64,000 bases of DNA from Gemmatimonadales bacterium (GCA_019038745.1 JAHOYV010000033.1:1-64000), one strand, 5' to 3'. Positions 27,682 through 36,118 are shown, counted from the stretch's first letter. Notes: a model not told the origin generated them from the letters alone. A program made the numbers and translations.

Positions 27682-28467
27682 GTGAGACCCCTAGAGTATC
27701 TGTCCTGCTCCATCCTGGATTTTCTATATCCTGAAAAGTGCGCCCAGTGTGGTGTCGAACACCAGGAAGGGCACTGGTGCCCGGTCGGGCCAATGGTAGA
27801 TGGCCTGCGAGCCTGGGATCGTCCCCATCTTTGCAGAGGTTGCCTGGTCGAGTTGAGTGGAGAGTCAGTCACGAGCAAGTTGTCTTTCGGGGAGGGTGGC
27901 GAGTTAAAGGTTTTGGCTGCCGCCAGGACAGGGGAGGATCTGGTTCGATTGGTGGGTGCATGGAAATACCATGGCTTGCGTGGTTTGGCTTGGCCTCTGG
28001 CATCCTGGTTGGCTCAGGCGCTGGAAGAAAAGTTTGGTTTCAAAGAAGGAAATATCGGGTTGGTCCCAGTTCCCCTTCATCGCGCCCGCAGACGTTCCCG
28101 GGGATTCAACCAGGCGGAGGTCCTGGTGAATCTCCTGGCTGAGGAGAAGCGTTTCAAAATACTCGGAGATATTCTTAAGAGAACTCGACCCACTGGTCAA
28201 CAGGCAAAGGTAGCCGGCTCTGGGGCACGCTCCAGGAACCTGCAGAATGCTTTTTATTGCGGGACTCCTGCACCACCCACGGGAGCTCCCGGACTCTATC
28301 TTGTCGACGATCTGGTAACCAGCGGAGCAACGGTGTTGTCTGCGGCCGAAACACTCACCAGGTCCGGCTGGGAGGTGACAGGTGTTATAGCTTTGGGGGT
28401 TGCGGCTCATTACTCGGAGGTAAAGGTAGAAGCCGAGGAAGCGATGGATGAGGAAGCGACGGGTTGA
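27682..28467 (+). CDS. comF: ComF-family phosphoribosyltransferase-like protein
   Basis: Protein of 261 aa from GTG 27682, preceded by AGGGA. The track's GTG 27577 overlaps aroE by 55 bases, and its extra residues do not resemble the family. The N-terminal zinc-finger-like region has CAQCG and HLCRGC. The phosphoribosyltransferase fold carries the PRPP-binding motif LVDDLVTSGATVLSA and the GFNQAEVL element. ComF relatives assist DNA uptake in naturally competent bacteria, but orthologues exist in non-competent species, so competence should not be inferred. Confidence 0.85.
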   Translation: MRPLEYLSCSILDFLYPEKCAQCGVEHQEGHWCPVGPMVDGLRAWDRPHLCRGCLVELSGESVTSKLSFGEGGELKVLAAARTGEDLVRLVGAWKYHGLRGLAWPLASWLAQALEEKFGFKEGNIGLVPVPLHRARRRSRGFNQAEVLVNLLAEEKRFKILGDILKRTRPTGQQAKVAGSGARSRNLQNAFYCGTPAPPTGAPGLYLVDDLVTSGATVLSAAETLTRSGWEVTGVIALGVAAHYSEVKVEAEEAMDEEATG

Positions 28468-28492
28468 CACGTCCAGATCCGGTTTCTACAAT
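28464..28492 (+). promoter_or_regulatory. Sigma-70-like promoter for pgk
   Basis: TTGACA (28464-28469), 17-base spacer, TACAAT (28487-28492). The -35 box overlaps the comF stop codon. This explains independent, likely strong expression of the glycolytic gene that follows. Confidence 0.75.
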
Positions 28493-28619
28493 GGATTACG
28501 GTTTTGGGGCTGGAGGAGGTGGTCCGGTCCGCTTCCAGGCTCCCGCAAAATGAATAGTTAAACGGTTGAATTTCAAGGAAAATGGGCCGCTCATGGTCCG
28601 GGATGGAGCAAATGTAGCC

Positions 28620-29819
28620 ATGATGAAAAAGCTGGGTTTCGAGGGATTCGATCCTGCCGGCGGTAAGGTTCTGATGCGGGTGGATTTCAATGTTCCTTTG
28701 GACAAGGAGCGCTGCATCACGGATGACACACGGATAAGGGCTGCTTTGCCCACTATCAACCGGCTGTTGGAACTGGGGGCCGGAGTTATTCTAATGAGCC
28801 ATCTGGGACGGCCCAAAGGTAGGATCGACCAGACATTTTCCCTGCGTCCGGTTGCAGACCGTCTGGCGGATCTGTTGCCGGTGCCGGTGAAGTTCGCCCA
28901 GGATTCCGTGGGCCCCGACGCCCAGAAAAAAGCCTCGAAATTGCAGCCGGGTGAAGTCCTGCTACTGGAGAATCTGAGATTCAATCCTGGCGAAACGGAT
29001 AATGATGCTGGGTTCTCCGCGGGGCTTGCGGGACTGGGGGACCTTTATGTCAATGATGCTTTCGGGACCGCCCACCGTGCCCACGCTTCCACCGTGGGGG
29101 TGACCGCTCATTTCAATGAATGCAGGGCGGGCCTTCTCATGCAACGCGAACTGGAATTCCTGGGCACTCTGCTGGGAAAGGCGGAATCACCATTCGTAGC
29201 TATTCTGGGTGGCGCCAAGGTCAGCGGCAAGGTGGACGTGATCCTGAACCTCTTGGGTAAAGTTGATATCCTGATCCTGGGCGGCGGAATGATCTTCACC
29301 TTCCTGCAGGTGCACGGGATGAAAATTGGAACCAGTCTCTTGGATGAAGATAGCACGGATGTCGTGAAGGAAATCACCCTCAAGGCCAAGGAAAGTTCCA
29401 CGCAGTTGGTTTTGCCGGTAGACTGCATCGTTGCCAAGGAATTCAGTGACAAGTCGGATAAGAAGGAGGTCCTGGTTACTGATATTCCCGACGGCTGGAT
29501 GGGGTTGGATATCGGGTCCAAGACAGTGGTCCGATACTGTGAAATTCTAAACGGAGCACGGACAGTGTTCTGGAACGGGCCCATGGGTGTGTTCGAATTA
29601 CCCTCCTTCGCCGGGGGGACCCGGGCTGTTTGTCAGGCGGTAGCCGAAGCCACCGACAAGGGGGCAAAAAGCGTTGTTGGAGGTGGAGACAGTGTGGCGG
29701 CGGCCCAACAGATGGGCTTTGCGGAGCGAATCAGCCACATTTCAACCGGGGGAGGAGCCTCCCTGGAGTTCATGGCAGGCCGGGATTTGCCTGGAATTAC
29801 CGCTCTGGCAAATGTTTGA
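28620..29819 (+). CDS. pgk: Phosphoglycerate kinase
   Basis: Glycolytic enzyme of about 399 aa converting 1,3-bisphosphoglycerate and ADP to 3-phosphoglycerate and ATP. Signatures: VLMRVDFNVPLDKE, ILMSHLGRPKG, LLLENLRFNPGE, DAFGTAHRAHAS, ILGGAKVSGKVDVI, and the C-terminal VGGGDSVAAAQQMG plus STGGGASLEFM. The track start (TTG 28566) adds 18 residues; ATG 28620 or 28623 matches the usual family length better, although ATG 28593 is possible. Confidence 0.94.
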   Translation: MMKKLGFEGFDPAGGKVLMRVDFNVPLDKERCITDDTRIRAALPTINRLLELGAGVILMSHLGRPKGRIDQTFSLRPVADRLADLLPVPVKFAQDSVGPDAQKKASKLQPGEVLLLENLRFNPGETDNDAGFSAGLAGLGDLYVNDAFGTAHRAHASTVGVTAHFNECRAGLLMQRELEFLGTLLGKAESPFVAILGGAKVSGKVDVILNLLGKVDILILGGGMIFTFLQVHGMKIGTSLLDEDSTDVVKEITLKAKESSTQLVLPVDCIVAKEFSDKSDKKEVLVTDIPDGWMGLDIGSKTVVRYCEILNGARTVFWNGPMGVFELPSFAGGTRAVCQAVAEATDKGAKSVVGGGDSVAAAQQMGFAERISHISTGGGASLEFMAGRDLPGITALANV

Positions 29820-29842
29820 AGCACTCTGAATCTTTCCCGAGT

Positions 29843-29871
29843 TTGACAGGGCTGGGGGAGGGTGTTAATTT
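29843..29871 (+). promoter_or_regulatory. Possible promoter for secG and tRNA-Leu
   Basis: TTGACA (29843-29848) with a 17-base spacer and TAATTT (29866-29871). The -35 is perfect, the -10 weaker. It lies 75 bases before the secG ATG. Confidence 0.5.
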
Positions 29872-29945
29872 ACCGATCCCTGTTGCTCAGGGTAGTGGTA
29901 TCCTTGTGTCTCGTTGAAGTTTTTGTCCATCCGGGAGCGAATGGA

Positions 29946-30338
29946 ATGTTGCATACTCTGCTGGTAGTCGTTCATGTCATTATCTGTTTCGTCCTAGCCA
30001 TCGTTGTTTTGTTGCAATCGAGTAAGGGTGGAGGTCTGGCCGGGGCGTTCGGCGGCGCCGGTGGTGCTCCCCAGCAATTGCTCGGATCAAGGGGAATGAC
30101 AACCTTGTTGCACAAGCTGACGATCTATTGTGCCGTTGGTTTTTTCTTGACCAGTTTTTTGTTGTTCATGACCGAATCCAGCGGTGATGTCGGCGGGGCC
30201 GGGGTCATCAGCAAGGCCGCTCGTGAAGGTGGATTCGATGTGCCGCTGCAGGAGACGGTGGTTCCGAATGCAGCCGTAGAGATGCCGGTGGAAGCTCCGG
30301 CCGATGTTCCGTCTGATGCCGATGACGGCTCCAACTAA
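29946..30338 (+). CDS. secG: Preprotein translocase subunit SecG
   Basis: Inner-membrane Sec component of 130 aa. ATG 29946 has GGGAG eight bases upstream; the track's 29862 start adds 28 residues. Two membrane helices are visible (TLLVVVHVIICFVLAIVVLL and LTIYCAVGFFLTSFLLF) with the conserved QSSKGGGLAGAFGG between them. The C-terminal 45 residues form a Pro/Ala/acidic tail without a known role. It stimulates SecYEG translocation. secG next to a tRNA-Leu gene is a widespread arrangement. Confidence 0.92.
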   Translation: MLHTLLVVVHVIICFVLAIVVLLQSSKGGGLAGAFGGAGGAPQQLLGSRGMTTLLHKLTIYCAVGFFLTSFLLFMTESSGDVGGAGVISKAAREGGFDVPLQETVVPNAAVEMPVEAPADVPSDADDGSN

Positions 30339-30344
30339 TTTTAG

Positions 30345-30430
30345 GCCCGGGTGGTGGAATTGGTAGACACGCTATCTTGAGGGGGTAGTGGCCACAAGCC
30401 GTGCGGGTTCGAATCCCGCCCCGGGCACCA
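30345..30430 (+). tRNA. tRNA-Leu (anticodon GAG)
   Basis: Class II tRNA of 86 nt with encoded CCA. The acceptor stem pairs GCCCGGG with CCCGGGC, the D-arm reads TGGTGGAATTGGTAGACACGC, the anticodon loop TTGAGGG sits in CTATC/GGTAG, a long variable arm follows (TGGCCACAAGCCG), and the T-arm is GCGGGTTCGAATCCCGC. GAG reads CUC and CUU leucine codons. Confidence 0.96.
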
Positions 30431-30440
30431 ACTATAAAAA

Positions 30441-30472
30441 AAGAGAAACTGCTCTGCAGTTTCTTTTTTTTT
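30441..30472 (+). terminator. Terminator after tRNA-Leu
   Basis: GAAACTGC (30445-30452) pairs with GCAGTTTC (30456-30463), extended by A-T pairs, and runs into a tract of nine T residues ending one base before the next promoter's -35 box. Confidence 0.9.
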
Positions 30473-30473
30473 G

Positions 30474-30503
30474 TTGACACATTTTTATTGGTGTCTTGAT
30501 AAT
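30474..30503 (+). promoter_or_regulatory. Promoter for the histone-H1-like gene
   Basis: TTGACA (30474-30479), 18-base spacer, GATAAT (30498-30503). The AT-rich surroundings contrast with the neighbouring genes. It directly abuts the tRNA terminator, insulating the small basic-protein gene. Confidence 0.7.
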
Positions 30504-30648
30504 GCAGATGCTTCACTCAACAATGCAAAAGTTGGTTGAAGTTGTTTGCAACTTTTGATTGCAACATCCGAGACAGGAGGTCTCCCTGGAATCCCAATGG
30601 GTGCGGGAACCGGGTGGACGTAGGAACTCTCAACAAGTGAGGTCCAGT

Positions 30649-30816
30649 ATGGAGGAGAGAGTAACCCTGGTTGCCGCTGGTGCGACCAAGAAGACCGCCA
30701 AGAAAAAGGCGGCGAAGAAAAAGGTAGCCAAGAAAAAGGTAGCCAAGAAGAAGGTAGCCAAGAAGAAGGTTGCCAAGAGGAAGGTTGCCAAGAGGAAGGT
30801 TGCCAAGAAAAGATAG
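30649..30816 (+). CDS. Lysine-rich histone-H1-like DNA-binding protein
   Basis: Small very basic protein, 55 aa from ATG 30649 (GTGAGG just upstream). After a short head (MEERVTLVAAGATKKTAK) it consists of AKKKV-type pentapeptides, as in the H1-like tails of chlamydial Hc1, AlgP and several FCB proteins that compact or coat DNA or bind RNA. Start uncertain: a stronger ribosome site AGGAGGT (30575-30581) lies further up, correctly spaced only for a CTG at 30586; in-frame GTG 30601 is another option, and the track start is 30559. The coding repeat is a 15-bp tandem array. It has its own promoter and terminator. Confidence 0.75.
   Translation: MEERVTLVAAGATKKTAKKKAAKKKVAKKKVAKKKVAKKKVAKRKVAKRKVAKKR
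30700..30816 (+). repeat. 15-bp tandem repeat encoding the lysine-rich tail
   Basis: Seven consecutive 15-bp units, AAGAAAAAGGTAGCC and variants with A-to-G changes at the third and other positions, plus a partial eighth containing the stop codon. Unit sequence drifts gradually from AAGAAAAAG at the 5' end to AAGAGGAAG at the 3' end, so the array could change length by slippage or recombination. Confidence 0.9.
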
Positions 30817-30826
30817 TGTGTTGATG

Positions 30827-30864
30827 AAAAAAACCGCCGAGGCTTTGGCCCCGGCGGTTTTTTT
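30827..30864 (+). terminator. Bidirectional terminator between convergent genes
   Basis: AAACCGCCG (30831-30839) pairs with CGGCGGTTT (30852-30860), flanked by A-run and T-run on the two sides. It can stop transcripts from both the histone-like gene and the minus-strand gene at 30879-31748. Confidence 0.88.
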
Positions 30865-30878
30865 AGATGGTGGTCGGA

Positions 30879-31748
30879 TCAGCGCTTGCCGGCCTGATGT
30901 CGGGCGCGGATATCCGAAGGAAGTACATCGATGAACCAGCAGGCACCAATACTGTAATTGGTGTAATGAACCATGTTGGAATACCCCAGTTCATCAACTT
31001 CGAAGGCGAATGTTGCCGAGTCCACTTGGCCGACCAGGTTCAGGTTGTCAAAAAGTTGGTAACTGAGGGCGAAATTTCCCTCCAGGAACAGTGCTGTTTT
31101 GTCCTGGAGTTCGGAAAACCGGTTTATGATTCCGCCAAGACCGAATCCCAGTCGGGGTGTAATACCAAGAAATTTTGCCGGCTCGGCATCGTACATCAGC
31201 GCCAGTCCGCCTTTGTATATCTTGAAACCGTCATCGAAATCCACTTCCACCCGGGGGTTATTCTCACTGTCCTCCTCAATCATGTGAAGCATTGTCGTGG
31301 AAGCCCGGCTGTTGACATAGCTTCCTGCCATATCAAGGTGGAAGTTATCAGCGATATAAATTCCCACCTTGAGGGAATATCCATCCCCAGGTTCCGCTTT
31401 CTTCTGGGCAGCATCATACACAGGGCGATTTTCCGAATCCAACATGAGGGATTCGTGAACATATTCGCCGTTGTCAGCTGGGGTTGGGAAATAACTGTAA
31501 ATGCCATTGAATATATAAGCCTTTGGTGCCAGCACCTGGTTGTTCAGGTATGTGCCACCCGCGAAGTGCCCGGCCGAAAAAGTGAGCGAGTACCCCTTGA
31601 CGATGAAGTCCTCGTATTTTTCGAATTTTTTGATGGCTGCAGGGGGATCCCCGTCGTTGAGAGTATCCTCGTTTTGGGCTAGGCCGGGATCGCCACAAAA
31701 AAGCATGCCCAGCATAAGGATCAGAAAAGGAAGCATCGTTTTTTTCAT
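30879..31748 (-). CDS. Putative outer-membrane beta-barrel protein
   Basis: Unrecognised exported protein of 289 aa with a signal peptide (MKKTMLPFLILMLGMLFC, cleavage near GLAQ). The translation shows alternating aromatic/hydrophobic strands separated by acidic loops (YSLTFSAGHFAGGTYLNNQ, KVGIYIADNFHLDMAGSYV, ITPRLGFGLGG, FALSYQLFDNLNLVGQV, YTNYSIGACWFI), the pattern of a small barrel of about 10-12 strands. The C-terminal ~15 residues (PSDIRARHQAGKR) do not end in an aromatic, unlike most barrels. GAGGTGA lies four bases before the ATG. No family name can be given. Confidence 0.6.
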   Translation of the reverse strand: MKKTMLPFLILMLGMLFCGDPGLAQNEDTLNDGDPPAAIKKFEKYEDFIVKGYSLTFSAGHFAGGTYLNNQVLAPKAYIFNGIYSYFPTPADNGEYVHESLMLDSENRPVYDAAQKKAEPGDGYSLKVGIYIADNFHLDMAGSYVNSRASTTMLHMIEEDSENNPRVEVDFDDGFKIYKGGLALMYDAEPAKFLGITPRLGFGLGGIINRFSELQDKTALFLEGNFALSYQLFDNLNLVGQVDSATFAFEVDELGYSNMVHYTNYSIGACWFIDVLPSDIRARHQAGKR

Positions 31749-32086
31749 CGAGTCACCTCAGCCGGTCTCTACGGTCGCTCTAAACAACCATAACTGATGT
31801 CCGGCGACTGGTTATTCGGTGGGGATGGCGGCATGGCTTCAGCCGGGGCAGGTAATACCTCCGGGGCTTACAGTCGCCATGTCACCTGGAATCATCATCT
31901 TTTCCCAGGCAAATAACGGTAATGTACTGGTCTGGTCGTGTCCAGAACTTTAACCTGTGGCGGGGTATCGGGCAGGGTTTGTTGACAGCCACCGGGTGGG
32001 CTATTACCATTCTCGTTCGTCTAAAAATCTGGCCTCAGAGCCGTTAACTCCAGGCTTAGCCCCCCTTGCACTCGGGAGGATGACCG
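31749..32086. other. Intergenic stretch between divergent genes
   Basis: This 338-base gap separates the minus-strand barrel gene from the EF-G-like gene. Apart from the possible promoter at 31982-32010 I see no ORF, RNA gene or recognisable riboswitch. The GC-rich part around 31820-31890 has short complementary words but no convincing structure. Confidence 0.5.
31982..32010 (+). promoter_or_regulatory. Possible promoter for the EF-G-like gene
   Basis: TTGACA (31982-31987), 17-base spacer, TACCAT (32005-32010), 76 bases before the ATG. Confidence 0.5.
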
Positions 32087-34180
32087 TTGAGTACGTACCC
32101 CATGGAAAAAATCCGCAATGTGGCCCTGATCGCTCCGCACGGTGCCGGTAAAACCTGCTTGGCAGATGCCATGCTTCATGTAACGGGAAAAGTGGGGCGC
32201 CGCGGCAATGTGGATGACGGCAGTTCCGTTTTCGATTACCTGGAAGAAGAGATCGAAAAAAAGCAGACCATCACCGCCAGCATGGCCTGTACCGATTTGG
32301 ATGGGAATAAGATCAACATTATCGACACTCCGGGTGTAGATGATTTTCGTGGCGACGTACACGCTTCGTTGCGGGTCGTTGAAGGCGTTCTGTTTTTGGT
32401 AAAGGCCGATGGCGGTTTCGAGGTGGCCTCGGAGAACCTTTGGAATCTCCTCCGTTCCACCGAACTGCCCACCTTCATTGTCATCAACCGGATGCAGAAG
32501 GAGCAGGCCAACTGGCGGGAGGCCATGAACCAGTTGAAGGACAGGGTCTCCGGAGTGGCTCCTCTGCAGTTGCCGATCGGAACCGGGGAATCCTTCAAGG
32601 GTGTGATCGACCTGGTTGCCATGAAGGCTTACGAGTTCGACGGCGACAAGTCGGTGGAGATGGAAATTCCCGGGGACATGGCGGACGCCGTCGAGGAAGC
32701 CCGTGAGATGCTTATGGATGCGGCGGCCAACGCCGATGATGAGTTGACGGAGAAGTACCTGGAGGACCTGGAACTCAGTCAGGATGATATCATCGCCGGG
32801 TTGAAGAAGGGAACCCTGGATGGCACGGTGTTTCCCGTCTTCTTTACCGACTCGGTCAGTGAAATTGGTGTTACTTCCCTTCTGCGCTCGGTGGTGAACC
32901 TCATTCCCAGTTCCGCTTCCCGCACACGGAAGGAAATGAAGGGCGTTGTCCCGGGCATGGATGAAGAGGCAATCTTCACTCCTGCCGCCGATGGACCGGT
33001 TGTGGCCTTTGCCTTCAAACGCCAGTACGAAGCCCAGGGCGGGGACGTGACTTGGCTGAGGGTTTTCAGCGGGTCCTTCAAGTCCGGCGACACTGTGAAT
33101 TGTGGTGATGGTCGGAGCCAGGAACGCATTGGACAGCTAAGTACCTGCCTTGGGAAACAACGCGATAAAATAGACATGGCAGGTCCCGGCGATATCATCC
33201 TGGCCGCCAAGCTGAAGAATACCCAGACAGGCACGTCGTTGTTTTCGGGCATAGATTTCGCTCTGGAGCCTATTTCCTATCCGGTACCCACGAGTGCCGA
33301 TGCCATCAGTCCGGAGACTTCCGGTGACGAAGACAAGATGGCTGCCGGGCTAAATAAGATCCATGAAGAGGATCCCACCTTTGAAATTCGGCACCAGCCG
33401 GAGCTCTCCCAGACCTTGTTGGCCACGCAGGGTGAGATGCACACGGGCTATATCCTGGAAAAACTCAAGAAGCAAACCGGAGTTGTAGTTTTGCGCCGCC
33501 GTCCGCGGATTAATTTCAAGGAGACGGTCCGGGGTACTGCTGAAAAACAGGGTCGTCACAAGAAGCAGAGTGGTGGCCGAGGCCAATTCGGCGACGTGCA
33601 TCTGCGGGTCGAGCCCATGCCCCGTGGCGAGGGATTCGAGTTTGCCGACGAGATCGTAGGCGGAGTAGTGCCGGGCAAGTTTATTCCCGCTGTCGAGAAG
33701 GGTTGCCGGGAGACCCTGCTCAAGGGACTCCTCGCCGGTTATGAGATGGTGGACGTCAAATGCGCGCTGTTCTTCGGTTCGTATCACAACGTCGACTCCA
33801 GCGAGGCTGCCTTCAAGATGGCTGCCAGCAAAGCTCTCAAGGGAGCCATCGATACCGAATCAGACAAGCTGCGTCCGGTTATCCTTGAGCCCATCATGAA
33901 AATTCGGATCGTTGTTCCCCAAGCCTACATGGGAGACGTGATGGGTGATGTCTCAACCCGCCGCGGGGCTATTCAGGGCAGCGAGTCTGATGGTCCCTAC
34001 CAGGTCGTTACCGCCAACGTTCCGGAGGATGAGCTGTACCAGTACGCTACTTCGCTTCGGTCCTTTACACAGGGAACGGGTACCTTCACACTGGAGTTCT
34101 CCCACTATGCGGAAGTTCCCGGTGACGTCCAGAAGCGTTTGGTATCGGAGTTCCTGAGTGAAAAGGTAGTCGAAGAGTAG
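32087..34180 (+). CDS. Elongation factor G-like GTPase (EF-G2-type)
   Basis: Translational-GTPase homologue of 697 aa with the five-domain EF-G layout: GTPase domain, OB-like domain II (about 295-385), domain III (GLNKIHEEDPTFEIRHQPEL), domain IV (RGQFGDVHLRVEPMPRGEGF) and domain V (LEPIMKIRIVVPQAYMGDVM). The P-loop is APHGAGKT. The G3 motif is DTPGVDDF where canonical EF-G has DTPGHVDF, so the catalytic His is absent; the G4 motif is INRMQ where NKxD is expected, so the base-specifying Asp is Gln. The loss of His is shared with the EF-G-like subfamily known from Thermus and others, whose role is unclear. It is probably not the main translocase. Confidence 0.85.
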   Translation: MSTYPMEKIRNVALIAPHGAGKTCLADAMLHVTGKVGRRGNVDDGSSVFDYLEEEIEKKQTITASMACTDLDGNKINIIDTPGVDDFRGDVHASLRVVEGVLFLVKADGGFEVASENLWNLLRSTELPTFIVINRMQKEQANWREAMNQLKDRVSGVAPLQLPIGTGESFKGVIDLVAMKAYEFDGDKSVEMEIPGDMADAVEEAREMLMDAAANADDELTEKYLEDLELSQDDIIAGLKKGTLDGTVFPVFFTDSVSEIGVTSLLRSVVNLIPSSASRTRKEMKGVVPGMDEEAIFTPAADGPVVAFAFKRQYEAQGGDVTWLRVFSGSFKSGDTVNCGDGRSQERIGQLSTCLGKQRDKIDMAGPGDIILAAKLKNTQTGTSLFSGIDFALEPISYPVPTSADAISPETSGDEDKMAAGLNKIHEEDPTFEIRHQPELSQTLLATQGEMHTGYILEKLKKQTGVVVLRRRPRINFKETVRGTAEKQGRHKKQSGGRGQFGDVHLRVEPMPRGEGFEFADEIVGGVVPGKFIPAVEKGCRETLLKGLLAGYEMVDVKCALFFGSYHNVDSSEAAFKMAASKALKGAIDTESDKLRPVILEPIMKIRIVVPQAYMGDVMGDVSTRRGAIQGSESDGPYQVVTANVPEDELYQYATSLRSFTQGTGTFTLEFSHYAEVPGDVQKRLVSEFLSEKVVEE

Positions 34181-34188
34181 GAGAGATT

Positions 34189-34944
34189 ATGTCTGGTCAT
34201 TCAAAATGGGCGAACATCAAGCATCGCAAGGGAGCGCAGGATGCCCGGCGAGCCAAGATCTTCACCCGGTTGATTCGCGAGATCACCATCGCTGCCCGGC
34301 AGGGTGGGGGAGATCCTGATGCCAATCCAAGACTGCGCTCGGCAGTCACGACGGCCCGCGGATCGAATATGCCCAACGACACTATTGAGCGGGCCATCAA
34401 GAAGGGCACCGGCGCCCTGGATGGAATGATCATTGAGGAAGTCAACTTCGAGGGTTACGGTCCCGGCGGTGTGGCGATTCTGGTGGAGTGCCAGACCGAC
34501 AACAAGAACCGGACAATCGCCGAGGTGCGACACTGCTTCGGTAAATTCAACGGGAATCTGGGTGCCAACGGTTGCGTCTCCTACATCTTTGACCGCAAGG
34601 GAATGATCATCGTCGATGGTGAGCGTTGTGACCTGGAAACCGCCATGGATGCAGCGATCGAAGCCGGTGCCGAGGATGTCGAAGAAGAAAGCGGAATCAT
34701 CTCGGTGACTACGGCCATGGAAGATTTGCAGACAGTGGGCAGTGCCTTGACCGAGGCGAGCCTGCCCATCACATCGATGGAGCTTGTCCAGATCCCGAAC
34801 ATGACGGTCAAGGTCGAGGAAAAGGATGTCATGACTCTCATGCGTCTGATCAACTTCATGGACGATCTGGACGATGTGGCCCAGGTTTCGGCCAACTTCG
34901 ATATCGACGATGATTTGATGGCCCAGATCGAGGAGAAGCTCTGA
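34189..34944 (+). CDS. yebC: YebC/PmpR-family protein
   Basis: Cytosolic protein of 251 aa with the invariant opening MSGHSKWANIKHRKGAQDA and the typical GGDPDANPRLRSAV, FEGYGPGGVAILVE and acidic GAEDVEEE elements. The family was annotated as transcriptional regulators; more recent work links YebC to translation of proline-rich stretches. It sits directly upstream of ruvC, the most common genomic setting of yebC. Confidence 0.95.
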   Translation: MSGHSKWANIKHRKGAQDARRAKIFTRLIREITIAARQGGGDPDANPRLRSAVTTARGSNMPNDTIERAIKKGTGALDGMIIEEVNFEGYGPGGVAILVECQTDNKNRTIAEVRHCFGKFNGNLGANGCVSYIFDRKGMIIVDGERCDLETAMDAAIEAGAEDVEEESGIISVTTAMEDLQTVGSALTEASLPITSMELVQIPNMTVKVEEKDVMTLMRLINFMDDLDDVAQVSANFDIDDDLMAQIEEKL

Positions 34945-34978
34945 TCGGGGACTTGGCCTCATCAGTCAGGGAAGATTC

Positions 34979-35476
34979 ATGATCGTGCTGGGTGTGGATC
35001 CAGGATCACATGCGACCGGCTTCGGGGCAATCGCCACCGGGCCGGTCGTTTGCATGTTGGGCGGAGGAGTGATCCGCACCAAATCGTCCGCGCCACTACC
35101 TGAACGTCTATTGGCCATCCACGAGGGGATCAGCGGTGCGATCGCGGAATTCAAACCGGATGTGTTGGCTGTGGAGGATCTCTTCAACGCCAAAAACGCT
35201 CGCAGTTCCTTGATCCTGGGCCATGCTCGCGGGGTTATCCTGCTGGCTGGAGCCGGGGTCGGGGTCTCGGTTGCCGAGTATGCTCCGCGTGAGATCAAGC
35301 AGGCCCTGACCGGCAATGGAGGGGCCACGAAGGAGCAGGTCCGCTTCATGGTGATGCGCCTGCTGGGTCTGAAGGAAACACCCGCCCTGGATTTGAGCGA
35401 TGCCTTGGCGGTTGCGCTGGCGCATTCCGGGCGTGCCCAACTTGGCAAAAAGCTTTCGAGGAAAATTGAGGGTTAG
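34979..35476 (+). CDS. ruvC: Holliday junction resolvase RuvC
   Basis: Endonuclease of 165 aa that cuts Holliday junctions with RuvAB. Catalytic acidic residues are visible in GVDPGSHATGFG (first Asp), AVEDLFNAKN (Glu) and LDLSDALAVALAHS (C-terminal Asp residues). Length is normal. Genes ruvC, ruvA and ruvB follow in order. Confidence 0.95.
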   Translation: MIVLGVDPGSHATGFGAIATGPVVCMLGGGVIRTKSSAPLPERLLAIHEGISGAIAEFKPDVLAVEDLFNAKNARSSLILGHARGVILLAGAGVGVSVAEYAPREIKQALTGNGGATKEQVRFMVMRLLGLKETPALDLSDALAVALAHSGRAQLGKKLSRKIEG

Positions 35477-35485
35477 AGGATCGAC

Positions 35486-36088
35486 ATGTTGGCTTTTTTG
35501 GATGGAAAACTGGTAAGCGGAGGCACCGAGGCAGTGGTCTTGATAGGTGACGGCCTCGGTCTTGATGTTCAACTCTCGGCCTTTTCGGCTGAACAGCTAC
35601 CGGTTCCAGGGGAGTCGGTCCATCTGTGGACGCATTTGGCCGTACGGGAGGATCACTGGTCCCTTTACGGTTTCATAAGCAAGGATGAGCGTGCGATGTT
35701 CCGGCTTCTGATCACCGTTTCAGGGATCGGACCCAAGGTTGCAATGGGCATTCTTTCGAAGGCTCCTGCTGCTGAACTTGCCCAACATCTGCGTGCGGGA
35801 GACGAAAAAGCCCTGACGAGGTTTCCGGGAGTGGGGAAGAAGAGCGCCGCCCGACTGGTTGTAGAACTGGGGCAGCGGGTTCCCGAACTGGCGGAGTCAG
35901 GACTTGGTTCCGGTGGCGGACCGGAAAAGGGAACCAATGGCGGTTTGGCCGAGGCCTTGTCGGTTCTGAGCGCCATGGGAATGGGCCCCGGCCCCGCCGA
36001 GCAGGCCCTGTTGCGGGCCCGACAGAACGACCCGGGGGTTGTAGAGGATCTGGAGAAGTGGGTCCGGGCCGCCCTGCGGGTTATCTGA
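35486..36088 (+). CDS. ruvA: Holliday junction branch-migration protein RuvA
   Basis: DNA-binding subunit of 200 aa. OB-fold N-terminus (LAFLDGKLVSGG ... VHLWTHLAVREDHWSLYGF), tandem helix-hairpin-helix motifs (SGIGPKVAMGILS and FPGVGKKSAARLVVEL), an acidic/Gly linker, and the C-terminal RuvB-binding domain (EALSVLSAMGMGPGPAEQAL). Normal length. Confidence 0.95.
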   Translation: MLAFLDGKLVSGGTEAVVLIGDGLGLDVQLSAFSAEQLPVPGESVHLWTHLAVREDHWSLYGFISKDERAMFRLLITVSGIGPKVAMGILSKAPAAELAQHLRAGDEKALTRFPGVGKKSAARLVVELGQRVPELAESGLGSGGGPEKGTNGGLAEALSVLSAMGMGPGPAEQALLRARQNDPGVVEDLEKWVRAALRVI

Positions 36089-36118
36089 ACACTCTGAAAG
36101 AGGACGGAAAGGAATTCC

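Noticed and set aside
30700-30816. CRISPR-like repeat array
   Set aside because: The units are contiguous 15-bp coding repeats without spacers and encode a lysine-rich tail.
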